The notes under the pieces are model-generated. The model was not told where the DNA came from and did no database searches. It saw only the letters and a program-made list of their open reading frames with translations. Source: Phlebotomus papatasi (lineage: Eukaryota > Arthropoda > Insecta > Diptera > Psychodidae). From it: DNA of 64,000 nucleotides. Location of the stretch: the NCBI RefSeq assembly GCF_024763615.1, contig NC_077225.1, forward strand, positions 4,340,001 to 4,404,000. Reading direction: 5' to 3'. Positions 31,012 to 43,378 of the stretch are shown here, piece by piece. The position numbers were made by a program, and so were the translations under genes. Positions within the stretch are counted from its first letter, which is position 1. Every line of letters begins with the position of its first letter.

Positions 31012-33910
31012 ATGAAAAGCCAGACTGGCCTCAGTCTCAATGATGTCGCAATGATGGGCCCCACGGTTCAGCCCGACATTGTGGACATCCTCTTGAGATT
31101 TCGAATGCACGAATTTGCCTTCACATGCGACATAGAGAAAATGTACCCTCAAATTCTCTTTTATCCTCCCCACCGTGATTATCACCGAATCCTATGGAAA
31201 TTTGACCCTGACCAACCGATAAAACATTTTCGCGCCAGAGGTGTCTGTTTTGGCGTGACTTCCTCCCCCTTCTTAGCAACCAGGGTTTTGAACGACCTTA
31301 CTGAGCATGGCAAACACACTCACCCATTAGCCAGTTATCTTCTTACCCACAACTTTTATGTTGATGATTGCTTGGTGTCGGTGACCTCAATTAACGAAGC
31401 TCGTCAATCCATTGATCAGCTGCAAAGTCTTTTGGCAAGTGCTGGAATGAAGTTGGCTAAATGGAATTCCAATGAACCCAGTATGTTTGCCCTAACATCT
31501 CCTAACCTCAATTTCACCCAGGAAGAAGCTACTGCTTCACCTTCGTCAACACTTGGCATGATTTGGCGTTCAACAACTGACCAATTCCATTATAAATTGT
31601 CCTCCAATTTTGCTTCAGCTCGTACTAAGAGAGAAATTCTAGCATGTGTCGCTTCGTTATATGACCCATTAGGATTGATCGGTCCGACTGTAGTTTGTGG
31701 GAAGTTAATTCTCCAAACCATATGGAAAAATGCGCTAGTATGGGATCAACCCATCCCTGACGATATCCTTCGGGAATGGCTACGTTACTCTAGAGCTCTG
31801 CCAGCTATCGAACAGTTGACCATTCCACGGTGGATCTCAACTATGTCAGGGTCTACTGTGAAGGAACTCCACATATTCACTGATGCTAGTTCCTATGCTT
31901 ACGGTGCAGTTGCGTACGCAGTCTCCGAAGATTCTCATGGTCATTTACAGTCCCAAATTGTAATAGCAAAATCCAGAGTTGCCCCTACCGAAGCTCCCAC
32001 TATCCCTCGCCTTGAACTTTGCGCCGCATTACTTAGTGCACGCCTTCTGAAAAAGATTAGTAATTCCATAGCTGTCCCTGACTACTTCATGTGGACAGAC
32101 TCCACCATTGTACTGGGCCAAATCCGCTCAAAAAGAACTAAATTGGATTCTTACATCCTCAGTAGAGTTACTGAAATTCAGTCGTTAACCGACATTCATA
32201 AATGGAGCCATGTCCCTACTGACATAAATCCAGCTGACATTATATCGAGAGGCATGCTCCCGGCTGATCTGATAAATGCCAAATTGTGGTGGAACGGCCC
32301 GCACTTTGTCATTCAGACGATAAATTTTTGGCCACCTGATCCTACAAGGGATTTTCCGGAACCGTTAGCTATGGCTGCTGTTCCATGCAAGAGAAACGTC
32401 CATCCTATCGAAACCATTCTATATTTATCCATTAATTTCCGCAAGGTCACGCGCATTCTTGCGTACATCCTACGCATGGGTCCAAAAACAAACCTACATC
32501 TTCCTTAACCGTTGTCGAATTAGATCGGGCAGAAAGAAAGCTCATCTCCTATGCCCAAGACAGGTACCTTAGTGGGGTAAAACTGGCCATCCAAGAGGGG
32601 AAATTATCTTCCATTCGGAAATTCCGGTACCTTTGGCCGCTAAGTCCATTCGTGGATAACCAAGGATTGATCCGTGTGGGAGGACGGCTGAAAAATTCCT
32701 CGGAGAGTTATGATGTTCGGCATCCTATTTGTTACCCAAATGTGACCTTGCGCTCATCTTTGCCACTCAACTTCATATAGACCATCAACACATCGGTCCC
32801 CAAATGCTTCTAGCAACCATGCGACAAAAATACTGGCCGCTGGGCTCGAGAGACCTCACCAGAAGGGTGTGCAGATTATGCATTAAATGCTTCAAGCACA
32901 ATCCAACCATGCTCAGTCAGCTCATGGGAAATCTGCCACCTGATCGAGTAACGCTCACCACCCCTTTTTCAATTTGTGCGGTTGATTTCTGCGGACCTAT
33001 ATTAACCAGGCCGGCATATAAGCGTGGCGGGGTCTCATACAAAACATACGTATGTGCGTTTGTTTGTTTCGCCACTAAGGCAATACACTTGGAGGTGGTC
33101 GGTGACTTGACCACTGGCTCATTCATCTCGGCTCTCTGAAGATTTATCTCTCGTCGCTCTGCTCCATCGCATATTTACTGCGACAATGCCACAAATTTCC
33201 GTGGAGCTGAGGCAGTAATAAAGCAGCTTCTGAATGAATTAAAATCTGAGTCACTGTTCCACGATGAATGTACTTCCAAGGGAATCACCTTCCATTTCAT
33301 GCCACCAAGATCTCCTCATCATGGAGGTCTGCACGAAGCAGCTATCAAATCCTTAAAATATCATCTTCGTCGAGAAATAGGAGCCACTATCCTTACGTTC
33401 GAAGAACTCTCTACAGTGATCTGCCAAGTGGAAGCGATCTTAAATAGTCGTCCCATCACACCCTTACCTGAGGATCCCAATGAACCTGCGGCTTTAACTC
33501 CCGGTCACTTTCTCGTTGGAAAGCCGTTGAATATGCTGCCTGAAGTAAACCTCACAAACATTTCGCCTCAGTCTCTCACAAGATGGCAGTTATGTCAGAA
33601 GCTCTTGCAGCATTTTGCGGCTCGTTGGAGAAAGGAGTATATTCATACCCTCCAACCAAAAAGGAAATGGTTCAATCCTCAAGAAAACCTCAAACCCGGA
33701 GATCTGGTTCTCCTCGCAGAGGATCAGGTAGCCCCCAGCCATTGGCCTATGGGCATTGTGGAAGCCACTCACCCTGGTGAAGACGGAAAATGCCGAGTTG
33801 CCACCATTCGCACGACCAAGGGCACATATCAACGCGCAATCCAACGACTCGCCAGATTACCATTATTGGAGGGATTCGTACCCTCAGAATTCCGCCCCGG
33901 AGCATGTTGA
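31012..33910 (+). pseudogene. BEL-2: BEL/Pao pol remnant (RT, RNase H, integrase)
   Basis: Begins abruptly inside the RT; gag and protease are missing. The first frame (31012-32508) carries MYPQILF, the YVDD box (about 31360) and the RNase H motif FTDASSYAYGAVAY (about 31875). It shifts frame near 32480 and again near 32730. The integrase part (32729-33910) holds HIDHQHIGPQ, CIKC, AVDFCGP, CDNATNF and HHGGLHEA, interrupted by a TGA at 33137-33139 at a position that is Arg in relatives. The sequence of BEL-2 is distinct from BEL-1 and BEL-3. It is a dead copy. Confidence 0.88.
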
Positions 33911-33928
33911 CGCAGTAGAGGAAAAAGG

Positions 33929-33985
33929 TGTCAGACGTATTAACGCATCGCCTGACGGGAGAGTAGAGCTTGCGTTCCACAGTTC

Positions 33986-34016
<31 letters not shown>

Positions 34017-34482
34017 TCAGAGATCATTCGTTGTCTTCCCCTCTTCCATGACAAACAATGTCGTGTGTTGAGCGGGAATTCGAGAACTTTCTTCCCATTG
34101 TTGGGAGAAAGTATAAATGGGAGAAGCTCGAAATCCACTTCCTCTTTTTTCTCTGCAGTTATCACCAATAAAGTAGTATCATCTTGCAAAAGTGAACCAC
34201 GTTTTTTTTTCTTTCTGAAAAAGTCCAATTTATCAGTGATTTGGTGTCAAAAGTTAAGTTTATGAGTTAAAAAATCAAAGGAAATTTTCCCTCCTTTCTC
34301 AGTGTGACTTGGCAGTGCGTTTTGGCCAGGTTTTTAGTGAAGAAGACTTAAGAAAGATTGGGACGCCTTTCCACACGAGGCTGCGTGCAAGAGACTCGTC
34401 TGAGCGGCAGGATAAGAGAAAAATTGCGTTTTGTCCATCTAGCCGGATGGCTTTGGACATACACTATTAATCTCTTACTTAA
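33929..34482 (+). repeat. Probable 3' LTR of BEL-2
   Basis: Follows a purine tract (GAGGAAAAAGG) 18 bases after the pol stop and starts TGTCAGACG. Contains a (CA)n run (about 33988-34012), TATAAA at 34112-34117 and AATAAA at 34167-34172, the arrangement of a promoter/terminator LTR. Its right edge is obscured by the minisatellite that follows. Confidence 0.5.
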
Positions 34483-34816
34483 ATCATCCTCCAGGTACAC
34501 CATAGATCACCCCCCAGTCTCATCAGCCTCATTCATACGCCACAGTCATCCTCCAGGTACACCATAGATCACCCCCCAGTCTCATCAGCCTCATTCATAC
34601 GCCACAATCATCCTCCAGGTACACCATAGATCACCCCCCAGTCTCATCAGCCTCATTCATACGCCACAATCATCCTCCAGGTACACCATAGATCACCCCC
34701 CGGTCTCATCAGCCTCATTCATACGCCACAATCATCCTCCAGGTACACCATAGATCACCCCCCAGTCTCATCAGCCTCATTCATACGCCACAATCATCCT
34801 CCAAGTACGCTACTCC
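34483..34816. repeat. 62-bp minisatellite, five units
   Basis: 'atcatcctccaggtacacc' to 'cattcatacgccaca' recurs at 34483, 34545, 34607, 34669 and 34731, almost identical, with a sixth partial unit. It may be inside the BEL-2 LTR or beside it. Confidence 0.92.
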
Positions 34817-36227
34817 ACCGTTACTTTCCCGATCCATCACCGGTTGTGACCGATGCAGTCGGGTTCAGAATTAAAAGATCTTTCAAAAATGTCCAAATTT
34901 GTCCAAATCCGTTGAAAATTAGGCCCTCCAGGCTGGTTGACCTTTGACCTTGAATAATTCAAGATGGCGATTTTTCCCGTAATAGGTGACTCAGGACGAA
35001 ATGTTCAGCTGGACTACCTCCATAACATATCCAAAAATGAAGGAAATAGTCATGGCCAATTTTTTTTTAAATTAGAAAAACCTCATTTTTTTGTCTATTT
35101 TTGGGGGATAGGGAGCGTATGAAGGGGGGAGGGGGTAAAAACAAAAAAATTACGTTCGAGATAATGTCATTTGAGGAGGGGTCACCGAAGACCGGAAGTT
35201 GATATCTCTTACCGTTGATTTTTTAAATGGGTCAAAAGACTGAAAATTGCGAAAAACTGTTTTTTTTAAATAGGACTATTACCGTTACTTTCCCGATCGA
35301 TCACCGGTTGTGACCGATGCAGTCGGGTTCAGAATTAAGAGATCTTTCAAAAATGTCCAAATTTGTCCAAATCCGTTGAAAATTAGGCCCTCCAGGGTAG
35401 TTGACCTTTGACCTTGAATAATTCAAGATGGCGATTTTTCTGGTGATAGGTGTCTAAGGACGAAATGTTCAGCTAGACTACCTCCATAACATATCCAAAA
35501 ATGAAGGAAATCGTCAGGGCCAATTTTTTTTTAAATTAGAAAAACCTCATTTTTTGCCTATTTTTGGGGGATAGGGAGCGTATGAAGGGGGAGGGGGTAA
35601 AAACAAAAAAATCACGTTCGAGATAATGTCATTTGAGGAGGGGTCACCGAAGACCGGAAGTTGATATCTCTTACCGTTGATTTTTTAAATGGGTCAAAAG
35701 ACTGAAAATTGCGAAAAACTGTTTTTTTTTTTAAATAGGACTATTACCGTTACTTTCCCGATCCATCACCGGTTGTGACCGATGCAGTCGGGTTTAGAAT
35801 TAAAAGATCTTTCAAAAATGTCCAAATTTGTCCAAATCCGTTAAAAATTAGGCCCTCCAGGCTGGTTGACCTTTGACCTTGAATAATTCAAGATGGCGAT
35901 TTTTCTGGTAATAGGTGACTCAGGACGAAATGTTCAGCTAGACTACCTCCATAACATATCCAAAAATGAAGGAAATCGTCAGTGCCAATTACTTTAAAAT
36001 TAGAAAAACAAAAATTTTTGCCTATTTTTGGGGGATAGGGAGCTTATGAAGTGGTGGGGGGGTAATTTGGGTAAGTTAGTTCGATAGAATGTATTGACAT
36101 TGTGGGGGGTCACCGAAGACCGGAAGTTGATATCTCTTACCGTTTAGCAGCTAGAATTTTGCAAAGTTGAAAAAAAAGTCGATTGTGAAAACTACTCTCT
36201 CTTGGAGTTCGAGCAGTTAAAATTATG
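34817..36227. repeat. Family B element, long form: resumed tandem array (about 465 bp) and right end
   Basis: Units at 34939, 35403 and 35869 with the same content as 29025-30340. Ends with GGAGTTCGAGCAGTT at about 36200-36214, the inverse of its left end 7.9 kb away. Confidence 0.85.
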
Positions 36228-36293
36228 TTTGCGATAGTTACTCTCACGAAAATTCATAGATATTCATATGAAGTCAGAAAAAAGGGGTGGCAA

Positions 36294-38729
36294 AGCGTCC
36301 GAGGCTTTGCGAGCTGCTCGAACTCCCGAGAAAGTGCTCTGCCCTATATACCCTTTCGCAAGCATTCTGATGTATAGAAAATTATTGTCGAATTAAATTT
36401 GACTATAAATCACCACAAAACCATCTTGAAGTTGAAAATTGTTCAAGAAGAGGGCTTCACAAAATCATTAATCTTTTAATTAATTAATTGAACAAATCGG
36501 GTGAAAATTAAGCTTCAACCTTGAATAATTCAAGATGGCGATTTTTTTGGTGATAGGTGTCTAAGGACGAAATGTTCAGATGGACTACCTCCATAACATA
36601 TCCAAAAATGAAGGAAATCGTCAGGGCCAATTTTTTTTTTAAATTAGAAAAACCTCATTTTTTGCCTATTTTTGGGGGATAGGGAGCGTATGAAGGGGGA
36701 TGGAGTAAAACCAAACAGATTACTTTCACGATAATGTCATTTGAGGTGGGGTCACCGAAGACCGGAAGTTGATATCTCTTACCGTTGATTTTTTAAATGG
36801 GTCAAAAGACTGAAAATTGCGAAAAACTGTTTTTTTTTTTTAAATAGGACTAATACCGTTACTTTCCCGATCCATCACCGGTTGTGACCGATGCAGTCGG
36901 GTTTAGAATTAAAAGATCTTTCAAAAATGTCCAAATTTGTCCAAATCCGTTGAAAATTAGGCCCTCCAGGCTGGTTGACCTTTGACCTTGAATAATTCAA
37001 GATGGCGATTTTTCCCGTAATAGGTGACTCAGGACGAAATGTTCAGCTAGACTACCTCCATAACATATCCAAAAATGAAGGAAATCGTCAGTGCCAATTA
37101 CTTTAAAATTAGAAAAACAAATTTTTTTGCCTATTTTTGGGGGATAGGGAGCTTATGAAGTGGTGGGGGGGGGGTAATTTGGGTAAGTTAGTTCGATAGA
37201 ATGTATTGACATTGTGGGGGGTCACCGAAGACCAAAAGTTGATATCTCTTACCGTTTAAATTCTACATGGGTGAAAAGACTGAAAAAGTGCGAAAAACAG
37301 TATTTTTAAAATAAATATATTACCGTTACTTTCCCGATCCATCACCGGTTGTGACCGATGCAGTCGGGTTCAGAATTAAAAGATCTTTCAAAAATGTCCA
37401 AATTTGTCGAAATCCGTTGAAAATTCGGCCCTCTAGGGTAGTTGACCTTTGACCTTGAATAATTCAAGATGGCGATTTTTCCGGTGATAGGTGTCTAAGG
37501 ACGAAATGTTCAGCTGGACTACCTCCATAACATACCCAAAAATGAAGGAAATCGTCAGGGCCAATTTTTTTTTTTTAAATTAGAAAAACCTAATTTTTTG
37601 CCTATTTTTGGGGGATAGGGAGCGTATGAAGGGGGAGGGGGTAAAAACAAAAAAAATTACGTTCAAGATAATGTCGTTTGAGGTGGGGTCACCGAAGACC
37701 GGAAGTTGATATCTCTTACCGTTGATTTTTTAAATGGGTCAAAAGACTGAAAATTGCGAAAAACTGTTTTTTTTTTTATTAGGACTATTACCGTTACTTT
37801 CCCGATCCATCACCGATTGTGACCGATGTAGTCGGGTTCAGAATTAAAAGATCTTTCAAAAATGTCCAAATTTGTCCAAATCTGTTGAAAATTAGGCCCT
37901 CCAGGCTGGTTTACCTTTGACCTTGAATAATTCAAGATGGCGATTTTTCCGGTGATAGGTGTCTAAGGACGATATTTTCAGCTGGACTACCTCCATAACA
38001 TATCCAAAAATGAAGGAAATCGTCAGGGCCAATTTTTTTTTTTAATTAGAAAAACCTCATTTTTTGCCTATTTTTGGGGGATAGGGAGCGCATGAAGGGG
38101 GAGGGGATGAAAACAAAAAACCACGTTCGAGATAATGTCATTTGAGGAGGGGTCACCGAAGACCGGAAGTTGATATCTCTTACCGTTGATTTTTTAAATG
38201 TGTCAAAAGACTGAAAATTGCGAAAAACTGTTTTTTTTTAAATAGGACTATTACCGTTACTTTCCCGATCCATCACCGATTGTGACCGATGTAGTCGGGT
38301 TCAGAATTAAAAGATCTTTCAAAAATGTCCAAATTTGTCCAAATCCGTTGAAAATTAGGCCCTCCAGGCTGGTTTACCTTTGACCTTGAATAATTCAAGA
38401 TGGCAATTTTTCCGGTGATAGGTGTCTAAGGACGAAATGTTCAGCTGGACTACCTCCATAACATATCCAAAAATGAAGAGAATCGTCAGTGCCAATTTTT
38501 TTTAAAATTAGAAAAACAAAATTTTTTGCCTATTTTTGGGGGATAGGGAGCGCAGGAAGGGGTGGGGGGTAATTTGGGTAAGTTAGTTCGATAGAATGTA
38601 TTGACATTGTGGGGGATCACCGAAGACCGGAAGTCAATATCTCTTACCGTTTAGCAGCTAGAATTTTGCAAATTTGAAAAAAAAGTCGATTGTGAAAACT
38701 GCTCTCTCTTGGAGTTCGAGCAGTTAAAA
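36294..38729. repeat. Family B element, intermediate form
   Basis: Complete from AAAGCGTCCGAGGC at 36294 to GGAGTTCGAGCAGTT near 38715, with internal units at about 36510, 36978, 37444, 37912 and 38375. It immediately follows the previous B element, separated by about 66 bases. Confidence 0.85.
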
Positions 38730-39599
38730 TTATTGCCTGTCCGCAAGTGAAAGAAACCTGTACTTGAACAGATTTATTTTTTTTTTAATTTAAATATAGT
38801 AATCTGTACTTGAACAGATTTTTTTTTAAAATTGAAATAGAGAAAAAATGGCACATTTTTATGAGTTTCACATCACGTTTCGTGTTCTAAAACAAGAATT
38901 TTTAAAAACTCTATTTTCTAAAATTTCTAAATCTAAGGAATTGAAACTCTGGTAATTTATTCTTCTTAAGTTATACAATTATACGAAAAGATTTTATTTT
39001 TCTAATTCCGAGACCCACGTAATCCATTAAAGGGTTAAATTAATTGTGTATTCAATTTTGTTTTCTATATTTACTTTTTCCCTGTCCTAGTATGAAATAA
39101 CTTCTAACATGAAGCATGAATATTTCTTTAGTATCTTAATTGTTTAGCAAAAATTTTTAGAAAGCGGAAAAGAACAAATTTTGACTTAGAAAACTCACAA
39201 AGAATACGTAAAAATACGAAAATAGTGCTGTAAATTAAACATTAAAATCTTGAATTCTTGTAAAATGAGACATAAAGAAACGTATGTTAATTTTTTTCTA
39301 GTTCATTTTTTTATCTTTATATATATATAACTAAATAAATAGTAGTAAATAAGTTCTGGAGCTTTTGGAGTTTTTTCCAAAATGTTGAAAAACGAAAATC
39401 AGAAATTCATAAAAATCGTCGCTGGCGTATTTAACGTATTTAATGAATTTTTACAAAATTACCACAAAAATTGCGATTAATTGTACTATGCTCCTCTTCC
39501 TCGAGATCAAACTATGTAGTCCTCCTACCCTATGACTTTTTCACACGTTTCGTAGATAAATTTTTAAAATTATCCAATATTATCCAACACTGCCCCACG
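38730..39599. other. AT-rich leader region, no gene
   Basis: Contains two copies of CTGTACTTGAACAGATTT (about 38758 and 38807), otherwise low-complexity AT sequence. It may include the 5' terminal repeat of the DIRS-like element that follows, but I could not identify one. Confidence 0.35.
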
Positions 39600-39774
39600 A
39601 TGGCACCACCGTCACCCCGAAATGTCATTCTTTTACTTTGTGCCTTTGGAACACATGTGCTTTGCGATTTTGTGCCCAAAATGGACAAAGAAATCCGCAA
39701 ATTAAAAAAGAAAATTCGTCAAATGGAGCGCAAGATGACCTCCAAGAAGAGAGAAAAGAAGAAAAAGCACCACG
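39600..39774 (+). CDS. DIRS-like Gag, exon 1 (predicted)
   Basis: ATG 39600 (or the better-placed ATG 39681) opens a 58-codon frame plus one base, ending at a consensus donor, CACG|GTAAGT. The N-terminal 24 residues are hydrophobic; from about residue 28 the chain is a very basic, probably coiled-coil segment (KEIRKLKKKIRQMERK). Without splicing it stops after two more codons. Joined to the acceptor at 40211 it continues in phase into an Arg/Ser-rich stretch and then the DIRS gag frame. The alternative, a separate host exon, is less likely given the exact phase and the matching basic character. Confidence 0.55.
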
Positions 39775-40210
39775 GTAAGTAAATAATCAGATTTTTTGAT
39801 ATCTTTGTAGATGGACCGAAGTGAGGTTATGGTTGTGTGTGAGAGGTTGTTAAACACCTCATTGTGAGTTATTACTCACTTTGTTTAAGTTGTTACTTAA
39901 ACAATGCGCGTAGACAAGGCTCAGGATGTCGTCCCTCAACCCTCGGATTGAGCCTGACGCGATTTTTCGTGTCAATAAGCGAGTTGTTACTTGCTGTCTC
40001 CGGTAGGCTCGAGTGGTACTCGAGTTGTGCTTGTGGCCAAATTGGTGTCCGTGTACACCTTTATCTGAGTTGTTACTCAGAAATGCACATTTCCGGGAGA
40101 GAGTTGTACTCTCTCACGCGCACATCACACACAAAAACATCCTGGCCACGATCCTGCAGCATCGATAGATCGACACGTAACAACCTCTTGGTTTCTTTCT
40201 TTAAACTTAG
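39775..40210 (+). ncRNA. Predicted intron with a highly structured RNA
   Basis: GT-AG intron of 436 nt: donor GTAAGT, acceptor tract 'ttggtttctttctttaaacttag'. An 11-bp perfect stem (39842-39852 with 40178-40188) encloses a chain of hairpins at 39864-39879, 39882-39903, 39907-39961, 39978-39995, 40008-40024, 40054-40069, 40075-40090, 40090-40103 and 40107-40125. Five of these share the core AGU-UGUU-ACU or a close variant, extended by arms that differ in sequence but remain complementary. The pattern indicates selection on, or a mechanism producing, RNA structure. Function unknown. Confidence 0.55.
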
Positions 40211-41376
40211 GGAGAAGCAGGAGCACAAGCTCCACAAGAGCTGAGAGGAGTCCTAGGAGAGGCAGATGCCATTCCAGACAGGGCAGAAGCCATTCCGGAC
40301 GAGGCAGAAGCCATTCCGGACGATTCAGAAGCCATTCAGAACAAGACAGAAGTCTTTCCGGGAGTGACAAAAGTCCTATAAAGTGTCACAAACGTCAAAG
40401 AACTGCACAATCAGTTTCTTCAAGCTCTCAATCTCCGGAAAAGCGCCGCAGATGCGACGTGTTTGAAGAATCCCAAGACTCAGGTGAGTCTATGAGGGAA
40501 GAATCACCAGATGGTGAGTTTGAAGTCCTTTCGCCAATTACTCAAAAGGAGAACCCTTCTCCAAATAACCCATCTGCTGATGAGAAAGGAAGTGGAAATT
40601 TGGAAGCTCCGTCTGCTGAGGACATTGTGGAGGTTTTGGGTAAACGCCTGTATGAGGAAAAATGTTCTGCACCAGAAGTACTTCCGGATTTGGTATTCAG
40701 ATGGGATGAAATTCTTGCAAAGGGAATTCCAGCAGATACTCTCAAGGAAATTTTGGCAAAATACCCTCCACCGAAGAATTGTCCTCGTTTTCAACCACCT
40801 AAGCTTAATCTAGTGGTGAAAACTGTTATGACAGAACAGGTGATTGAGAGAGACAGTCGTATAGCGCAAAGGCAGGAAAAAATTTCCGCTACATTGTCAG
40901 CGATTGCGAAAGTGCTTTCAATACTATTAAGCACCAAAGAAATTCCTATGTGGAAATCTTTAGCCGAAAATCTATCAGACGCTAGTAAGATTTTGGCTGA
41001 CCTTCAACATGATGAAGCTGTCATCCGGAGGAGCCTCATAACCGCAAATATTAATGAATCTATGAGAGAAACTCTAAAAGATTCTCAAATTGGGGAATTT
41101 CTCTTCGGATCTGACTTGGAGGATGCTGTAAAGAACACGAAGGCTCTTCAGACAGCATCAAAAGACCTCAAAAAGATCTCGAATCGCACGACATCAAAAA
41201 ACGCCAAGGCCCCGCAGCGAGCACAGTTTCAGAAGAACTCCAGTGTGTCGACAGGCGGGGCAAAGAAGCAGTTCAACACCAACAAATGGAAGAAGCAGAA
41301 TCAACGCAGTCAGCAGACCAGCATATCCAACAGGAAGAAGGAAGGATACTCATCGAACCAGAGACGCCGGTATTAG
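40211..41376 (+). CDS. DIRS-like Gag, exon 2
   Basis: The frame is open from the acceptor at 40211 to TAG 41374-41376. It opens with an Arg/Ser-rich region (RSRSTSSTRAERSPRRGR, then repeated GRSHSGR units), continues with an acidic stretch, and then a domain typical of DIRS gag (PADTLKEILAKYPPPKNCPRF, then a helical block to about 41130), ending in a basic, Gln/Asn-rich tail. A nuclear, RNA-binding nucleocapsid role is likely for a DIRS element, which replicates through a circular DNA intermediate. It overlaps the RT frame by 91 bases. Confidence 0.75.
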
Positions 41377-42287
41377 AACCGGTGGGTAAAATAGCCGGGC
41401 GGCTCAAACATTTTACTAAGTCTTGGTGTAAAATTACCTCTGATAGAGTAATAGTCTCATGGGTCAATGGTTATAAAATTCCGTTTTGCACAGAAGTGCA
41501 TCAACTTTCCCCACCAGTAGAACCCAAATGGTCAAAGAAAGAATTTAGCGATATGAATTATGCAATGGCAGAGTTAAAATCGAAGAGTGCAATCGAGACT
41601 TGTTCACCTGAAGAAGGACAATTTTTATCAAGAATATTTCTTGTTCCAAAACCTGACGGGTCGCAACGTTTCATTATCAATCTTAAAGAATTAAATCAGT
41701 TCATCAATCCACCACATTTTAAAATGGAAGATGGACGAACTGTAACGAAACTTCTTTCGCAAAATTGCTACATGGCATCTCTAGATTTAAAAGATGCCTA
41801 TTATCTTATTCCAATTGACCCATTGTATCGTAAATTCTTGCGTTTTTATTTCAATGGCCAATTATACCAATTCACATGTTTGCCATTTGGGCTATGCACA
41901 GCCCCTTATTTGTTTACAAAAATTATGAAGCCTGTGGCTCATTATTTGTGTCAATTAGGAGTCTCCTTAGTAATATACATTGATGATCTACTTATTATAG
42001 GAGATTCGTTTGCAAAATGTGAGGCAAATGTCAAGTTAACAGAACAGATTTTAATCAAACTTGGTTTTATTGTTAATTACAAGAAAAGCCAGTTGATTCC
42101 AACGCAATATTGCAAATTCCTGGGAGCATTTTACAATTCACGTAGAATGACCGTGGAATTGCCTAAAGAAAAACGTGAAAAAATTATAACGTTAACAGAA
42201 AAATTCAAGAAAAATGAAAATTATACCATACAAGAGTTTTCAGAAACACTTGGTTTCTTGGTATCATGCTGCCATGCAGTTAAATGA
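41286..42287 (+). pseudogene. DIRS-like reverse transcriptase, truncated
   Basis: About 333 residues. Contains FLVPKPDGSQRFIINLKELN, MASLDLKDAYYLIPI, LPFGLCTAPYLFTKIMKPV and the catalytic box YIDDLLIIG, all characteristic of DIRS-order RT. It ends just after the RT thumb (FSETLGFLVSCCHAVK), where relatives continue into RNase H and methyltransferase or tyrosine recombinase domains. None of those is present downstream, so the element cannot integrate by itself. The sequence to about 42420 has no further recognisable domain. Start at ATG 41286, overlapping gag in another frame. Confidence 0.85.
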
Positions 42288-42499
42288 GGACCTTATTGCA
42301 AAAATCCTGTATCTTTTGTGTCAGAGCAAAAAAACTGTCAAAAAATCTTACGAGCAAAAAACGGCCACAGTTTTTTAACGAGCTAAAAACCATTTATCAA
42401 TCATTTCTCGCAGTATAATTGAATTAGAATTTGCAAGAAAAAGCAATTTCATGATCTACGAACATAAGACGTCCTTCTCATCATTATTTTAGACATCCC

Positions 42500-43378
42500 C
42501 AAATCTTCTTTATCCACAAGATGACCATCCCTGGAAAAGCTCTGGACATGGTATTATCCTACTTTTCCTCATTTTTCCTCCAGATATGATCAGTTTTGAG
42601 CCCATCCATATGATGACTATACCCAGAATTGTTCCGGATATGGAATTCCCTAGCTTTTTCGCCATCTCTCTTCCAGAAATGGTCAGATCTGAGTCCATCC
42701 ACATGGGGACCATCTCCAGCACTGTTCCGGATATGGAATTCCCTAGCTTTTTCGCCATCTCTCTTCCAGAAATGGTCAGATCTGAGTCCATCCACATGGG
42801 GACCATCTCCAGCACTGTTCCGGATATGGAATTCCCTAGCTTTTTCGCCATCTCTCATCCTGAAATGGTCAGATCTGAGTCCATCCACATGGGGACCATC
42901 TCCAGCACTGTTCCGGATATGGAATTCCCTAGCTTTTTCGCCATCTCTCTTCCAGAAATGGTCAGATCTGAGTCCATCCACATGGGGACCATCTCCAGCA
43001 CTGTTCCGGATATGGAATTCCCTAGCTTTTTCGCCATCTCTCTTCCTGAAATAGTCAGATCTGAGTCCATCCACATGGGGACCATCTCCAGCACTGTTCC
43101 GGATATGGAATTCCCTAGATTTTTCGCCATCTCTCTTCCAGAAATGGTCAGATCTGAGTCCATCCACATGGTGATCATCTCCAGCACTGTTCCGGATATG
43201 GAATTCCCTAGCTTTTTCGGCATCTCTCTTCCTGAAATGGTCAGATCTGAGTCCATCCACATGGGGACCATCTCCAGCACTGTTCCGGATATAGAATTCT
43301 TTAGCTTTTTCGCCATCTCTCTTCCTGAAATGGTTCGATCTGAGTCCATCCACATGGTGACCATTCCCAAAAAATCTT
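42500..43378. repeat. 93-bp satellite, block 1 (about 8 units)
   Basis: 'ccggatatggaattcc' recurs every 93 bases (42634, 42727, 42820, 42913, 43006, 43099, 43192, 43285). Because 93 is a multiple of three and the unit lacks stops in several frames, long open frames appear on both strands; they are not genes. Confidence 0.93.

Noticed and set aside
39600..39680. Secreted host protein with signal peptide
   Set aside because: The hydrophobic N-terminus is suggestive, but the exon joins in phase to the DIRS gag frame and the following sequence is basic and Arg/Ser-rich, which fits a nuclear or RNA-binding protein; translation may start at 39681.
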